Below are positions 1 to 9,673 of a stretch of 28,708 nt of DNA, in pieces. The DNA is taken from contig JBLFZF010000035.1 in assembly GCA_047610145.1 (NCBI GenBank), forward strand, positions 1 to 28,708. The letters are read 5' to 3'. The notes under the pieces were generated by a model. That model made no database searches and was not told the origin of the DNA. It saw only the letters and a program-made list of their open reading frames with translations. The position numbers and the translations under genes are program-made. The DNA comes from CAJXZP01 sp047610145 (GTDB taxonomy: Bacteria > Bacteroidota > Bacteroidia > Flavobacteriales_G > Salibacteraceae). Within the stretch, counting starts at the first letter, position 1, and every line of letters begins with the position of its first letter.

Positions 1-1
1 T

Positions 2-826
2 ATTCCTGGTAATTATATTTCTTATTCCATTTCTTACGATATCAATTTATTAGACGCCAATAGTGGAATCGGTTTTATTGCGAGTCGTGATCAAGCAGGC
101 ACTGGTGGATTAAGTACAACAACTATCGGTGGAAGTTATGCCTATAACATTAAACTCAATAGAAAGATGTCTTTTAGACCTGCGATAGGTTTGAACTATG
201 GTTTAAGAACCGTAGATGTCTCTAAATTAACCTTTGGAGATCAGCTATTAACAGGTAGTGCTACTTCCGTGCAAAGTAGCTCGCTTAACGACAGAGTTTC
301 TTATGTAGATGTAAATGCAGGAGGTTTACTGTATGGAAAAGATTTTTGGGTGGGCTATTCGGTGTACCACATTAATCAACCCAATAACTCTTTATTAGGA
401 CAAGAGAACTTGATCGATGCGCGTCATTCTGTTCATGCGGGCTATAGGTTACCCATGCAAAAAACAGTTAAACGTAAAGTGGTTAGAAGTATGACTATTG
501 CGGCTAATTATAAAACACAAGGCAAATGGGATCAGTTCGATATAGGGGCATATTATTACTTTAAACCTATGGTTATTGGGATTTGGTACAGAGGTATTCC
601 AGGGTTAAAAAAGTATGCTCCGGGCTATCAAAATAATGATGCGGTAACCCTTTTAGTAGGGGTGCATTTTAAAAATGTGAAATTTGCATATTCGTATGAT
701 ATTACTGTGAGTAAGTTATACCCGAATACGGGTGGTTCACATGAATTGAGTTTTATTTACGAGTATACCAATCCAAATAAAGGCAGGAAAAGAAGATTCA
801 GTCAGTTAGCTTGCCCACAATTCTAG
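2..826 (+). CDS. PorP/SprF family type IX secretion system membrane protein (5' end missing)
   Basis: The reading frame is already open at base 2, well before the first internal ATG at 167, so this is the C-terminal part (about 274 residues) of a gene that starts outside the window. Alternating beta-strand-like segments rich in Tyr and Gly, an internal segment with HINQPNNSL, and the end motif YSYDITVSKL followed by GGSHELSF are characteristic of the PorP/SprF family. These are outer-membrane beta-barrel-like proteins of Bacteroidota, linked to type IX secretion and to surface delivery of gliding adhesins. The family has many paralogues per genome, commonly next to large gliding-motility-associated C-terminal-domain proteins; whether that partner lies upstream cannot be seen here. 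The exact substrate cannot be told. No terminator is obvious before the next gene. Confidence 0.85.
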   Translation: MPGNYISYSISYDINLLDANSGIGFIASRDQAGTGGLSTTTIGGSYAYNIKLNRKMSFRPAIGLNYGLRTVDVSKLTFGDQLLTGSATSVQSSSLNDRVSYVDVNAGGLLYGKDFWVGYSVYHINQPNNSLLGQENLIDARHSVHAGYRLPMQKTVKRKVVRSMTIAANYKTQGKWDQFDIGAYYYFKPMVIGIWYRGIPGLKKYAPGYQNNDAVTLLVGVHFKNVKFAYSYDITVSKLYPNTGGSHELSFIYEYTNPNKGRKRRFSQLACPQF

Positions 827-863
827 TCAAATAATTAATTTAGCCGAAATTAAGTAATTTTAT

Positions 864-2207
864 ATGCGACTATTCTTATTGTTTTTTATACTCATATATG
901 GAGACGTAGTTATTTCGCAACAAATGCTAAGTGCCTCGCAAGCAAAGGCCGACTTGAATCAAATGGTGGAATTGGTAAAACAAGTACATTATAATCCTTT
1001 TTTCTTGTCAGATAGTAATTCCTTTAATAATCTACATCGCTTTTCGTTAAAGAGGATAAGTCAAAAAGACTCCATGAGCATAACGTCATTTACATTAATA
1101 AGTATGCAGCTATTAGCTGTCATAAATGATGCGCATACCTCTATAAATGTAGTGTCACCTTCATTAGTACCTGGGTTATTAAAAAGTGATTTTTTTAATT
1201 TAAAGTTAAAATTCACCAATAATGAACAAATTATAGTGACCTCAGGCCCCGATTCTGGTAAAGCAATTAAAAGTATTAATGAAATAGTATCTAACCAACT
1301 ATTTACCGAGTCTATTGGCTGTTATGGTGGAAACTTCAACTTTAGAAGAGAAATTACGCAGTCCATGTTTTTTCCTGTTTTTCTACATTTAGAAGAGATA
1401 CACTCCCCTTTTAAAATCCAATATACCGATGGAAGCTCAGCGATTCTGAAAAAGGGGAGTAATATTCAAGATTTATTGGCTTCAAATGGCAACGATAAAC
1501 CTGATTACTCCTTTACAATAGTCAAAGGAGATATAGGGTATATGGATTATAACAGATGTATTGATCCATATAAATTCGCGGATTTTCTACAGAAAACTTT
1601 CCAAGCGATTAACGAAAAGGGAATACATAAATTAATAATAGATATACGAAAAAACTCAGGAGGAAACTCTGCTTTAAATGATATGTTATTGGCCTATATC
1701 ACACAAATTCCTTACCGCCAATCGGGAACAAGATACTGGAAAGTGAGCGATATATTTAAAGATAAAATAACTGAGCCAGAGTATAAGAGTATGTGGGGAA
1801 AGAGATTTGTGAAACAGTATAGAAGAGCCCAAACGGGATCGATTTTAAAAGAAGATCAATACAGTTTAATCCAACCCAAAAAGGTGACTAATTACTTTGA
1901 TGGAGAAGTGTGTTTGTTAATAGGTCCTCAAACTTTTTCAAGTGCTAATTTTCTAGCAGATGCAGTAGCTACCTATTCTTTGTTTCCTCTAATAGGAAAG
2001 TCAACGGGTGAAAACACAAATGATTTCGGAGAGCAAATAACTATTCCTTTAAATAATAGTCAATTAGAACTTCAAGTTAGTATTGCATACGATATTGGTG
2101 CGGATGGAGATGTAAATAGGATTGAAACGGTGGCCCCAACAATCTACTCCGAGGGAGATGCGTTAGATTTTGCAATTAACTGGTTGTTGAATAAAGAAAA
2201 TAATTGA
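864..2207 (+). CDS. Exported S41-family (C-terminal-processing/tricorn-like) serine peptidase
   Basis: A 447-residue protein with a hydrophobic signal peptide (about residues 1-19), so probably exported to the periplasm or surface. The C-terminal half has the S41 peptidase signature: a beta strand with IDIRKNSGGN (about 260-269), then GPQTFSSANF with the likely nucleophile Ser360, then GKSTGEN with Glu383. The N-terminal DAHTS (His91) matches the conserved helical motif of S41 proteins. The Ser/His/Glu arrangement is closer to the S41B (tricorn/IRBP-like) branch than to CtpA, where a Lys is the base; this is inferred from spacing. No PDZ domain is evident in the middle. It starts 37 bases after the PorP gene, without a visible Shine-Dalgarno sequence. 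The physiological substrate is unknown. Confidence 0.8.
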   Translation: MRLFLLFFILIYGDVVISQQMLSASQAKADLNQMVELVKQVHYNPFFLSDSNSFNNLHRFSLKRISQKDSMSITSFTLISMQLLAVINDAHTSINVVSPSLVPGLLKSDFFNLKLKFTNNEQIIVTSGPDSGKAIKSINEIVSNQLFTESIGCYGGNFNFRREITQSMFFPVFLHLEEIHSPFKIQYTDGSSAILKKGSNIQDLLASNGNDKPDYSFTIVKGDIGYMDYNRCIDPYKFADFLQKTFQAINEKGIHKLIIDIRKNSGGNSALNDMLLAYITQIPYRQSGTRYWKVSDIFKDKITEPEYKSMWGKRFVKQYRRAQTGSILKEDQYSLIQPKKVTNYFDGEVCLLIGPQTFSSANFLADAVATYSLFPLIGKSTGENTNDFGEQITIPLNNSQLELQVSIAYDIGADGDVNRIETVAPTIYSEGDALDFAINWLLNKENN

Positions 2208-2305
2208 TTTTTTTAACGTAGGTTCATTGATTTTACACCTAAAAAGCCACATTATTGCAAAGTATAATTGGCTTCGTTGCCTTAGGTTGTAAATAAATTA
2301 ATACT

Positions 2306-3166
2306 ATGGAGACTGGACTTTTAACGGAAATATTGCTACCATCTGCATTGGCATTTATTATGTGGGGAATGGGTTTATCTTTAATTCCGACAGATTTTAA
2401 AAGAGTAGTGGTTTATCCAAAGGCGGTACTCATTGGATTAGTCAATCAGTTGCTATTACTCCCCCTCATTACCTTTGGATTAGTAATTCTATTCGGTATA
2501 AAAACTGAGTTAGCAGTAGGGATGATGATTTTAGCGGCCTGTCCCGGGGGAGCCACGTCAAATTTGATTTCACATTTGGCTAAAGGAGATACTGCTTTGT
2601 CTATAACGTTGACCGCTTTTTCTTCAGTTTTTACGGTAGTTTCAATTCCAGTAATTGTCAACTTTGCACTGGTCTATTTTATGCCTAATGGTGCCGCTAT
2701 GAGGCTCGATGTTTCTCATACCATTATATCGGTTTTTCTGGTGGTGATTTTACCTGTATTAGGTGGCATGTTTGTGAGATACTATAAACCCAATTTTGCG
2801 GTAAGTATGGAAAGCGTTGTGAAATATGTTTCAGCGTTATTTTTACTTTTGATTATTACAGGTGCGGCTATAAATGAAAGAGAACGCGTTTGGGAATACT
2901 TTCAGTTAGTGGGCCCAGTGTCTTTAGCATTAAACATTATTACCTTAACCTTAGGTTTTTATTTGGCTAGATTATTCAATTTATCGCCTAAACAAAGTAC
3001 GACTATATCGATTGAAACGGGTATTCAAAATGGAACATTGGGTATTGGAGTAGCGGCTACTTTAATAGGAAACTCTATAATGACAATTCCATCGGCTATT
3101 TATAGTTTAATTATGTTTGTTACCGCATTCGTAGTGATTTACCTAGGGCATAAAACGATTAAATAG
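2306..3166 (+). CDS. Bile acid:sodium symporter (BASS) family transporter
   Basis: A 286-residue integral membrane protein made almost wholly of hydrophobic segments, about nine to ten transmembrane helices. AACPGGATSNLISHLAKGD (about residues 77-95) is the unwound-helix motif of the BASS/SLC10 family, and the second half has SIETGIQNGTLG, the matching Glu-x-x-x-Gln-Asn motif; together they form the sodium sites and crossover region. Bacterial members take up organic anions such as pantoate, pyruvate or bile-acid-like compounds with sodium; the substrate cannot be told from sequence. The length is slightly below the usual 300-330 residues, but both halves are present. About 98 bases separate it from the S41 gene, so it probably has its own promoter. 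Confidence 0.88.
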   Translation: METGLLTEILLPSALAFIMWGMGLSLIPTDFKRVVVYPKAVLIGLVNQLLLLPLITFGLVILFGIKTELAVGMMILAACPGGATSNLISHLAKGDTALSITLTAFSSVFTVVSIPVIVNFALVYFMPNGAAMRLDVSHTIISVFLVVILPVLGGMFVRYYKPNFAVSMESVVKYVSALFLLLIITGAAINERERVWEYFQLVGPVSLALNIITLTLGFYLARLFNLSPKQSTTISIETGIQNGTLGIGVAATLIGNSIMTIPSAIYSLIMFVTAFVVIYLGHKTIK

Positions 3167-3286
3167 AAAAGGATACTTTTCAGCCTGAAAATTAGAAGAA
3201 TCTGTGCAATTCAAAATATTCTTTCTGGTACAGAAAGAAAAAACGTACTCAATATTGGTGCTTATTATGCGGGTGGGTAAAGTCCT

Positions 3287-3379
3287 AAACCTTGCAGAGT
3301 AAGGGTTTCAATATACGGATAGGGATGATTTTATCTTTTGGGTTTCAGGTTTAGATTACTCTCAAGCAAGGTTTTTTTT
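3287..3379 (+). terminator. Strong bulged hairpin followed by eight T; terminator-like or unknown structured RNA
   Basis: Bases 3287-3302 pair perfectly with 3356-3374 (16 Watson-Crick pairs) except for a three-base bulge (CAA, 3363-3365). The stem closes a loop of 53 bases and ends in a run of eight T at 3372-3379. The T-run makes a plus-strand intrinsic terminator for the BASS gene, which ends 120 bases upstream, the simplest reading. The loop is much larger than in ordinary terminators and carries a direct repeat of GGGTTTCA (3303-3310 and 3340-3347), so a regulatory RNA or a relic of a small mobile element remains possible. Confidence 0.45.
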
Positions 3380-3446
3380 ACGTACCCTTTTTTCACGGTC
3401 AGAATTACAACTTTGCAACCCTATCTATTTACGTTTTACTGTTAAT

Positions 3447-4766
<1,320 letters not shown>

Positions 4767-5398
4767 TCTCCTAAAAAACACAGTGATAAACCCATAATTT
4801 GTAGAGATATAAAATGAGAATGGAATCGTCAATAAAACATGATGTTTCGTTCATATTGAGAATACGTATTCAAGTACAAACATTTTTTTGTTCTCAGCAA
4901 TAATGAATACTTGCAAAATGGGCATCGTCCTACAGAAACCATTTAAATGGTTAGGAGTAATTCATCTATTTGTCAGATAAGACGGTTTGAAGATGTAACG
5001 GTCAGATAATTATATATTTAGTCATTTTGAAAATGAATTAATTAGAATGAACAAAGAGAACCTGATAGTAAGTACGCATACTGAGAATAAAGCGATGACC
5101 CATTTAACTAGCAAAACAGAAAGCCCACAGCAGCAGATGATGGTAAACGATTCGCTTTTTAGAAAGTTGTAGAAGCAGAATAGAAAGGTAATTCAACTCT
5201 TAAAAGTCTAATTTAGATTGATTCAAAAATAGGATTGACTCCCCGGTACTCTCTGTGGTTTTGATGTGAAGAGATCGAGGTTGTTTGATGGTTCCTTGGG
5301 TTGAGTTAAAGGACACCTCAAAAATCAAAGTATTTTCCTGTACTCTAATTTTCTTTTTTTTGAATTTCAAATGATTTTACGTGTCTGATGTAGCCCAC
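4767..5398. other. Gene-free stretch, probably further decayed sequence
   Basis: No reading frame of convincing length or composition exists on either strand over these 630 bases. Short protein-like pieces remain, for example 5047-5172 (41 codons on the plus strand, beginning MNKENLIVSTHTENKAM) and an 18-codon piece from an ATG near 4918 (MGIVLQKPFKWLGV). None can be assigned to a family. Together with the pseudogene to the left, this looks like a region losing its genes. No insertion-sequence ends and no copy of the neighbouring tRNA 3' end are visible. Confidence 0.5.
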
Positions 5399-5436
5399 AA
5401 AAAAAAGGGTTGACTAGTGCCAACCCTTTTTTTTTT
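5399..5436 (-). terminator. Rho-independent terminator of tRNA-Ser (bidirectional)
   Basis: A perfect 8-bp stem (5405-5412 with 5421-5428, AAGGGTTG/CAACCCTT) around an 8-base loop is flanked by A-runs on the left and T-runs on the right. Read on the minus strand it starts five bases after the end of the tRNA and ends in T, as expected for its terminator. The symmetry would let it also stop plus-strand transcription. Confidence 0.85.
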
Positions 5437-5440
5437 GATG

Positions 5441-5528
5441 CGGAGAGACTGGGATTCGAACCCAGGGTACCCTTATGAGGTACGCTTATTTAGCAAACAA
5501 GTCCTTTCGGCCACTCAGGCACCTCTCC
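5441..5528 (-). tRNA. tRNA-Ser (anticodon GCT)
   Basis: The minus strand reads as an 88-base class II tRNA. The acceptor stem GGAGAGG pairs with TCTCTCC, followed by discriminator G. The D-arm begins TGCCTGAGTGG. The anticodon stem CTTGT/ATAAG holds the 7-base loop TTGCTAA, giving anticodon GCT, which reads AGC and AGT serine codons. A long variable arm (GTACC...GGTACC type) and a T-loop GGTTCGAATCC follow. The long variable arm fits serine. The CCA end is not encoded: CATC follows the discriminator base. Confidence 0.95.
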
Positions 5529-5537
5529 ATCAGACTG

Positions 5538-5567
5538 CAAATCTATAAATAGATTTGATGTATCAAG
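5538..5567 (-). promoter_or_regulatory. Promoter of tRNA-Ser with palindromic -7 region
   Basis: On the minus strand, TAGATTTG (5545-5538) matches the Bacteroidota -7 consensus TAnnTTTG exactly and lies nine bases before the tRNA 5' end. CTTG at 5567-5564 sits 18 bases upstream, matching the -33 TTG element. The -7 element is one arm of a perfect 8-bp inverted repeat (CAAATCTA-TAAA-TAGATTTG, 5538-5557), so a second -7 element faces the other way. Confidence 0.6.
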
Positions 5568-5652
5568 CGAAAACAGGAAGAAAATTGAACTTTTTTTCAG
5601 CTTTTCTTTGTGCGGAATTGCATCTTAATCATTACTAATTCAAAACCAGTAA

Positions 5653-7728
5653 TTAAGCACTTGGGTAGGCTACCCTAACATGATAAATATTCATTATTTT
5701 TTTTTGTAATAATTTCTTTAATGCAGAGATGTTTTGAAAAGTAATAGGAGAGTAGTCTAATTGCTGGCTGCTTAAAATGGTGTTAAAGATTCCGTCAATT
5801 AATTTATTGATAGATTCAGCAGTGTAAACAGGCAAACTTCTAGCTGCGGCCTCTACACCATCGCACAACATAAGTATTGCAGTTTCTTTAGAAAACGGAA
5901 GTGGACCAGGATATTGAAAATCTTCAATTGAGATTGAATCATCAAGCTTTTTAGCATTTAAATAGAAGTATCTAGTAGTGGTTGTACCGTGGTGTGTTCG
6001 AATAAAATCAATAATTTTCTCAGGAATTTTATGTCTTTTAGCCATTTCAATTCCATCTAATACATGGTTTATAATAATCTTGGCGCTTTCATGGTTAGAT
6101 AAATCATTGTGAGGATTATGACCACCCGCTTGATTCTCTATGAAATATTGTGGGTTTTTCATTTTTCCAATATCATGATATAAAGCACCGGTTCTTATCA
6201 ATAACGGATCTCCACCAATTTCTAAAGCACATTCTTCGGCTAAATTGGCTACTTGCATAGAGTGCTGAAAAGTACCCGGTGCCTTTTGTGCTAATTCTCT
6301 TAACAAGGTGTTGTTCGTGTCTGCCAGTTCTAGTAAAGCCATTTCAGAGATTAAACCAAAAGTGCGTTCTATAATAAAGACCAAAGGTATAGCAGCTATT
6401 GTGAGTAAGGCACTTGCTGAGAACCATAAAAAATGGGTGCTGTCAATATTTGAAAAATGCCCTTCTTTAATAATACTAAAAGCAAAATATAAAAGAGAAG
6501 ATGCCGCAAATACAGCTCCAATAACTCCTAACAGCTGGGAACGTTTCCTAAGGTCCTTTAGTAATAAAATAGCTAATAATCCTACCGGGGCTTCAATCCA
6601 TAAAAACTCCATGGCATTTGGCGCAAATATGGTGGCTACCATAATCATAATTAAATAAATAATAGCCGCTAAGGAGGAACGGAAAAAGGATTGTAAGATT
6701 ACCGCAAATAAGGCAAACGGAAGTATGTAAATATCCACTTCCGGAAAGAATCTTGGGATATTAGCCATCAAATAATTCAAGAAAAATAGAATTAAAATAA
6801 GTGTAAACGAGTTTGTCTCAGAATATACAAAAGGATTAAAAGTTTTAATCATCACAATCAAAATCAAGGTAGCAAAAGCCACAATAATGAATGTACCTCC
6901 ATACACATACATTTCCGATCGGTTAGCCCCTACTTGCTTCTCAAACTTTTCCTGTAAGGAATTTAACTTTTGAAAAATTTCGGGCGTAATGATTTCTCCC
7001 TTAGCTACAATTTCTTCTCCCACATTTACCTTTCCATAAACGGTCGTAAGTGCATCCAGTTTTTGTAGTTTAATTTCTTCCGTTAATTCAGGGTTGTATG
7101 TAATGTTAGGACTTAAGTTTTCGAATACCGCAATTTGTAAAATTTTACCGTTTTTAATGTTTTGGGTCCATAATTGAATAGAGTCAAAAGCCTGGTTTAT
7201 AGTTAAGAATCTCTGAATTTCGTATTGACTTTCCGTATGCTCTTCAATAGTTTTAATAACGTAATCAGCTGGTTTGTTGATTAAACTATCTGCGGTAGCG
7301 ATAATTCCTTTCTGATATAAACGGGTGATTAATTCGATACCTCTTTTCTCAAACTTATCTTGATACTTTAATGCAGCAATAGAATCATTAACAAATAATT
7401 CAGATGATTTATTCTTAAAGGCCGAGACCACACTATCATCAATGCTATGTTGAACATCAAAATACAAATAACTGTTGGCTACAATTTCTTCGTTTTCTTG
7501 CGCAATCTGGCTTTTTGTTTTATTAATTCCAAAAGCAAAAGGAGCATATAAGGGTTGATGAACCCATGGAAAACCTTGTTCAAATTCATATTGGAACTTA
7601 GTGGTTTTTGGAGATACAAATACCATCAAACCTATAGTTATAGCTACAATTACAATTCTGTAAATCTTACTGTAATTATGTTGTAATTTGGAATTTATTC
7701 CGCGCATTTTTATTCGTATTGGAAACAA
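5653..7728 (-). CDS. 7TM-HD (PgpH/YqfF-type) HDIG phosphohydrolase, probable c-di-AMP phosphodiesterase
   Basis: A 691-residue membrane protein with the full PgpH layout. One transmembrane helix (about 25-42) leads into an extracytoplasmic 7TMR-HDED-like region (to about 270). A block of about seven helices follows (about 275-470), then a cytoplasmic HD domain. The HD motif is ALYHDIGK (His518, Asp519), preceded by APGTFQHSMQVANLAEECA and followed by NHESAKIIINHVLDG and RTHHGTT, the metal-binding histidines of the HDIG subfamily. Characterised homologues in Firmicutes degrade c-di-AMP to pApA; the same activity here is inferred. Length fits the family. ATG 7728 gives a short basic N-terminus before the first helix. 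It is divergent from the MutS/NrnA operon (151-base gap) and ends 124 bases before tRNA-Ser; no terminator separates them. Confidence 0.88.
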   Translation of the reverse strand: MFPIRIKMRGINSKLQHNYSKIYRIVIVAITIGLMVFVSPKTTKFQYEFEQGFPWVHQPLYAPFAFGINKTKSQIAQENEEIVANSYLYFDVQHSIDDSVVSAFKNKSSELFVNDSIAALKYQDKFEKRGIELITRLYQKGIIATADSLINKPADYVIKTIEEHTESQYEIQRFLTINQAFDSIQLWTQNIKNGKILQIAVFENLSPNITYNPELTEEIKLQKLDALTTVYGKVNVGEEIVAKGEIITPEIFQKLNSLQEKFEKQVGANRSEMYVYGGTFIIVAFATLILIVMIKTFNPFVYSETNSFTLILILFFLNYLMANIPRFFPEVDIYILPFALFAVILQSFFRSSLAAIIYLIMIMVATIFAPNAMEFLWIEAPVGLLAILLLKDLRKRSQLLGVIGAVFAASSLLYFAFSIIKEGHFSNIDSTHFLWFSASALLTIAAIPLVFIIERTFGLISEMALLELADTNNTLLRELAQKAPGTFQHSMQVANLAEECALEIGGDPLLIRTGALYHDIGKMKNPQYFIENQAGGHNPHNDLSNHESAKIIINHVLDGIEMAKRHKIPEKIIDFIRTHHGTTTTRYFYLNAKKLDDSISIEDFQYPGPLPFSKETAILMLCDGVEAAARSLPVYTAESINKLIDGIFNTILSSQQLDYSPITFQNISALKKLLQKKIMNIYHVRVAYPSA

Positions 7729-7879
7729 CGAAAATAAAAATTACCACTGTATCTAATACCATTGGGCTCTTATAGTTTTTCACGTCAAAATTAAATTGTG
7801 TGTAATGTTATAAAAAACTAGATTTTTTAAGATGAACGCCTTTTGATTTAATAGTACTTTTCCAGCCTAAATCACATTT

Positions 7880-9673
7880 ATGAGCTTTATTTACGAAGCT
7901 AGAATTACACAGTTTTCAAAAGAACTTAAAAAGTATAAGGTAGCATCCAGAAATTTTGGATTGGCGAGATTAATAATTTTCATATTAACTGCTGTTGGGG
8001 TGTATTTTTATTGGGAGCAAACCATTCCTATCGCAGCTTTTATTTTAGGGGGAGGGGGTCTCTTTTTTAGGGTAGTAATTTTAAATGCTACAGCTGATTT
8101 GAAGATAGCGTATCTGTCAGCTTTGGTGACTCTAAATGAAACAGAAAAGAAAGCGTTAATAGGCGAGTACCAAAATCAAGAAAATGGGAATGAGTTTATT
8201 TTTCCAGGTCATGAGTACTCGCACGATTTTGATTTGTTTGGGGTTAAATCTTTTTTCTCGAAGTTTAATAGAACAGTATCTATTCAAGGGAGAGCAAAAC
8301 TGGCGTCTTGGTTAACTATACCTAACTTAAACGGAGAGGAGATTGTACAAAAACAAAATGCGGTTAGGGAGTTGGTAACTAAATTAGATTGGCGTCAAGA
8401 GTTCTTGGCTAATGGTACCCTAAATCAAGTAACCCAGGCGGATCAAGATCGAATTTCTAAATGGCACTCTCACCAGAGCGTGGTTGGAGGTAGTACAGTT
8501 TTTGTTGTCTTATTATATTGTATTCCCATACTCACCTTTGGACTTTTATTAGGGGCAATTTTCAGTTTAATTTCTTGGGGTACATTCGGTTATTATTTAT
8601 TGCTGCCTCTAACATATGTAGGGAGTTACCTAAAACGAGTAAATTATGAATATGGAGTCATTTCAAATTTGGTTCAAAAGTTTGAAGTTTTATCTAACCT
8701 TACAGAAAAAGTAGAACTCGAAGACTTTAATTCAGAATTACTAAACGATTGGAAAAAGAACTTGTTTTCAAACGAGAACCAAAAGGCTTCCGAATCTATA
8801 AGTCAATTAAAGAAGTATCTAGCCATGTTTGAGCAACGAACCAATATGCTTATGGGTATTTTGTTAAATGCTTTTTTACTATGGGATCTTCAGTTAATGC
8901 ACAAAATGAATGCGTGGAAGAGCGAGAATTCATTAGAGTTAAATCAATGGTTGGAGGTGATCGGAAATTTTGATGCATTGATTTCCATAGCGAACATGGC
9001 ATACAATAATTCAGAGTTAAAGTATCCTACGATATCTGATGCAGCATTTGAAGTGTCTGGTAAGAATATCAAACATCCCATGTTGGATACAAAAACTTCT
9101 ATTGGTAATGATTTTTGTATTCAAGGAAAAGGAGCGGTGCATATTATTACCGGAGCCAATATGGCAGGTAAAAGTACTTTCTTGCGTACGGTCGGTCTAA
9201 ACATGGTCGTAAGTATGATGGGTGCTCCTATTCCTGCAGATCAATTTACCTTTAGCCCAATGATGATTTTCTCTAGTATGCGAACAGAAGATTCTTTAGC
9301 GGAACAAACCTCTTTTTTTTATGCGGAGTTAAGTCGGTTAGCGAAGATTTCGGATATCCTAAAGGCTGGAGAAAAGAGATTCGTCATTTTAGATGAAATA
9401 TTGAAAGGAACAAATTCTCACGATAAAGCACGAGGGTCTTATGCATTCGTAGAGAAAATGATTAATTATAATATGATGGGATTAATTGCTACCCATGATT
9501 TAAGTTTATGTGAGCTGGCAGAAAAGCACCCGAATAAAATTGATAATAAATCGTTTGAAGTAGAGTTTGTCAATGATGATTTAGCGTTTGATTACAAACT
9601 TCAAAATAGGGTGTGTCAAAATATGAATGCGTCATTTTTACTCAAAAAAATGGGAATTGTAGACCATTATTAA
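7880..9673 (+). CDS. MutS-family ATPase with two membrane segments (not canonical MutS)
   Basis: A 597-residue protein whose C-terminal third is a MutS-type ABC ATPase: Walker A GANMAGKST (425-433), then the Q-loop/signature region with MRTEDSLAEQTSFFYAEL, Walker B VILDEILKGTN (Asp505, Glu506) and THDLSLCELA. The N-terminal half lacks the mismatch-binding and connector domains of MutS1 and the Smr nuclease of MutS2. Instead it has hydrophobic pairs at about 27-70 and 200-245 that look like membrane hairpins, with a MutS III-like helical lever region after them. Such shortened MutS relatives are common in Bacteroidota, but their function is not established, and a role in mismatch repair should not be assumed. 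It is the first gene of an operon; its TAA stop directly abuts the start of the next gene. Confidence 0.85.
   Translation: MSFIYEARITQFSKELKKYKVASRNFGLARLIIFILTAVGVYFYWEQTIPIAAFILGGGGLFFRVVILNATADLKIAYLSALVTLNETEKKALIGEYQNQENGNEFIFPGHEYSHDFDLFGVKSFFSKFNRTVSIQGRAKLASWLTIPNLNGEEIVQKQNAVRELVTKLDWRQEFLANGTLNQVTQADQDRISKWHSHQSVVGGSTVFVVLLYCIPILTFGLLLGAIFSLISWGTFGYYLLLPLTYVGSYLKRVNYEYGVISNLVQKFEVLSNLTEKVELEDFNSELLNDWKKNLFSNENQKASESISQLKKYLAMFEQRTNMLMGILLNAFLLWDLQLMHKMNAWKSENSLELNQWLEVIGNFDALISIANMAYNNSELKYPTISDAAFEVSGKNIKHPMLDTKTSIGNDFCIQGKGAVHIITGANMAGKSTFLRTVGLNMVVSMMGAPIPADQFTFSPMMIFSSMRTEDSLAEQTSFFYAELSRLAKISDILKAGEKRFVILDEILKGTNSHDKARGSYAFVEKMINYNMMGLIATHDLSLCELAEKHPNKIDNKSFEVEFVNDDLAFDYKLQNRVCQNMNASFLLKKMGIVDHY

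Noticed and set aside
3177..3191. Terminator of the BASS gene at TTTTCAG-C-CTGAAAA
   Set aside because: A one-base spacer cannot form a hairpin loop of normal size and no T-run follows; the hairpin at 3287-3379 is the better candidate.
3287..3374. Integron attC recombination site
   Set aside because: The bulged inverted repeat is suggestive, but the required RYYYAAC and GTTRRRY core sites are not present at its ends and there is no cassette array.
5441..5528. tRNA-Ser as an integration site for a mobile element covering the decayed region to its left
   Set aside because: The decayed stretch does lie on the 3' side of the tRNA, but no duplicate of the tRNA 3' end, no integrase and no transposase remnant could be seen between 3167 and 5440.
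7880..9673. Classical mismatch-repair MutS or MutS2
   Set aside because: Only the lever-like and ATPase parts match; mismatch-binding, connector and Smr domains are missing and membrane segments are present.
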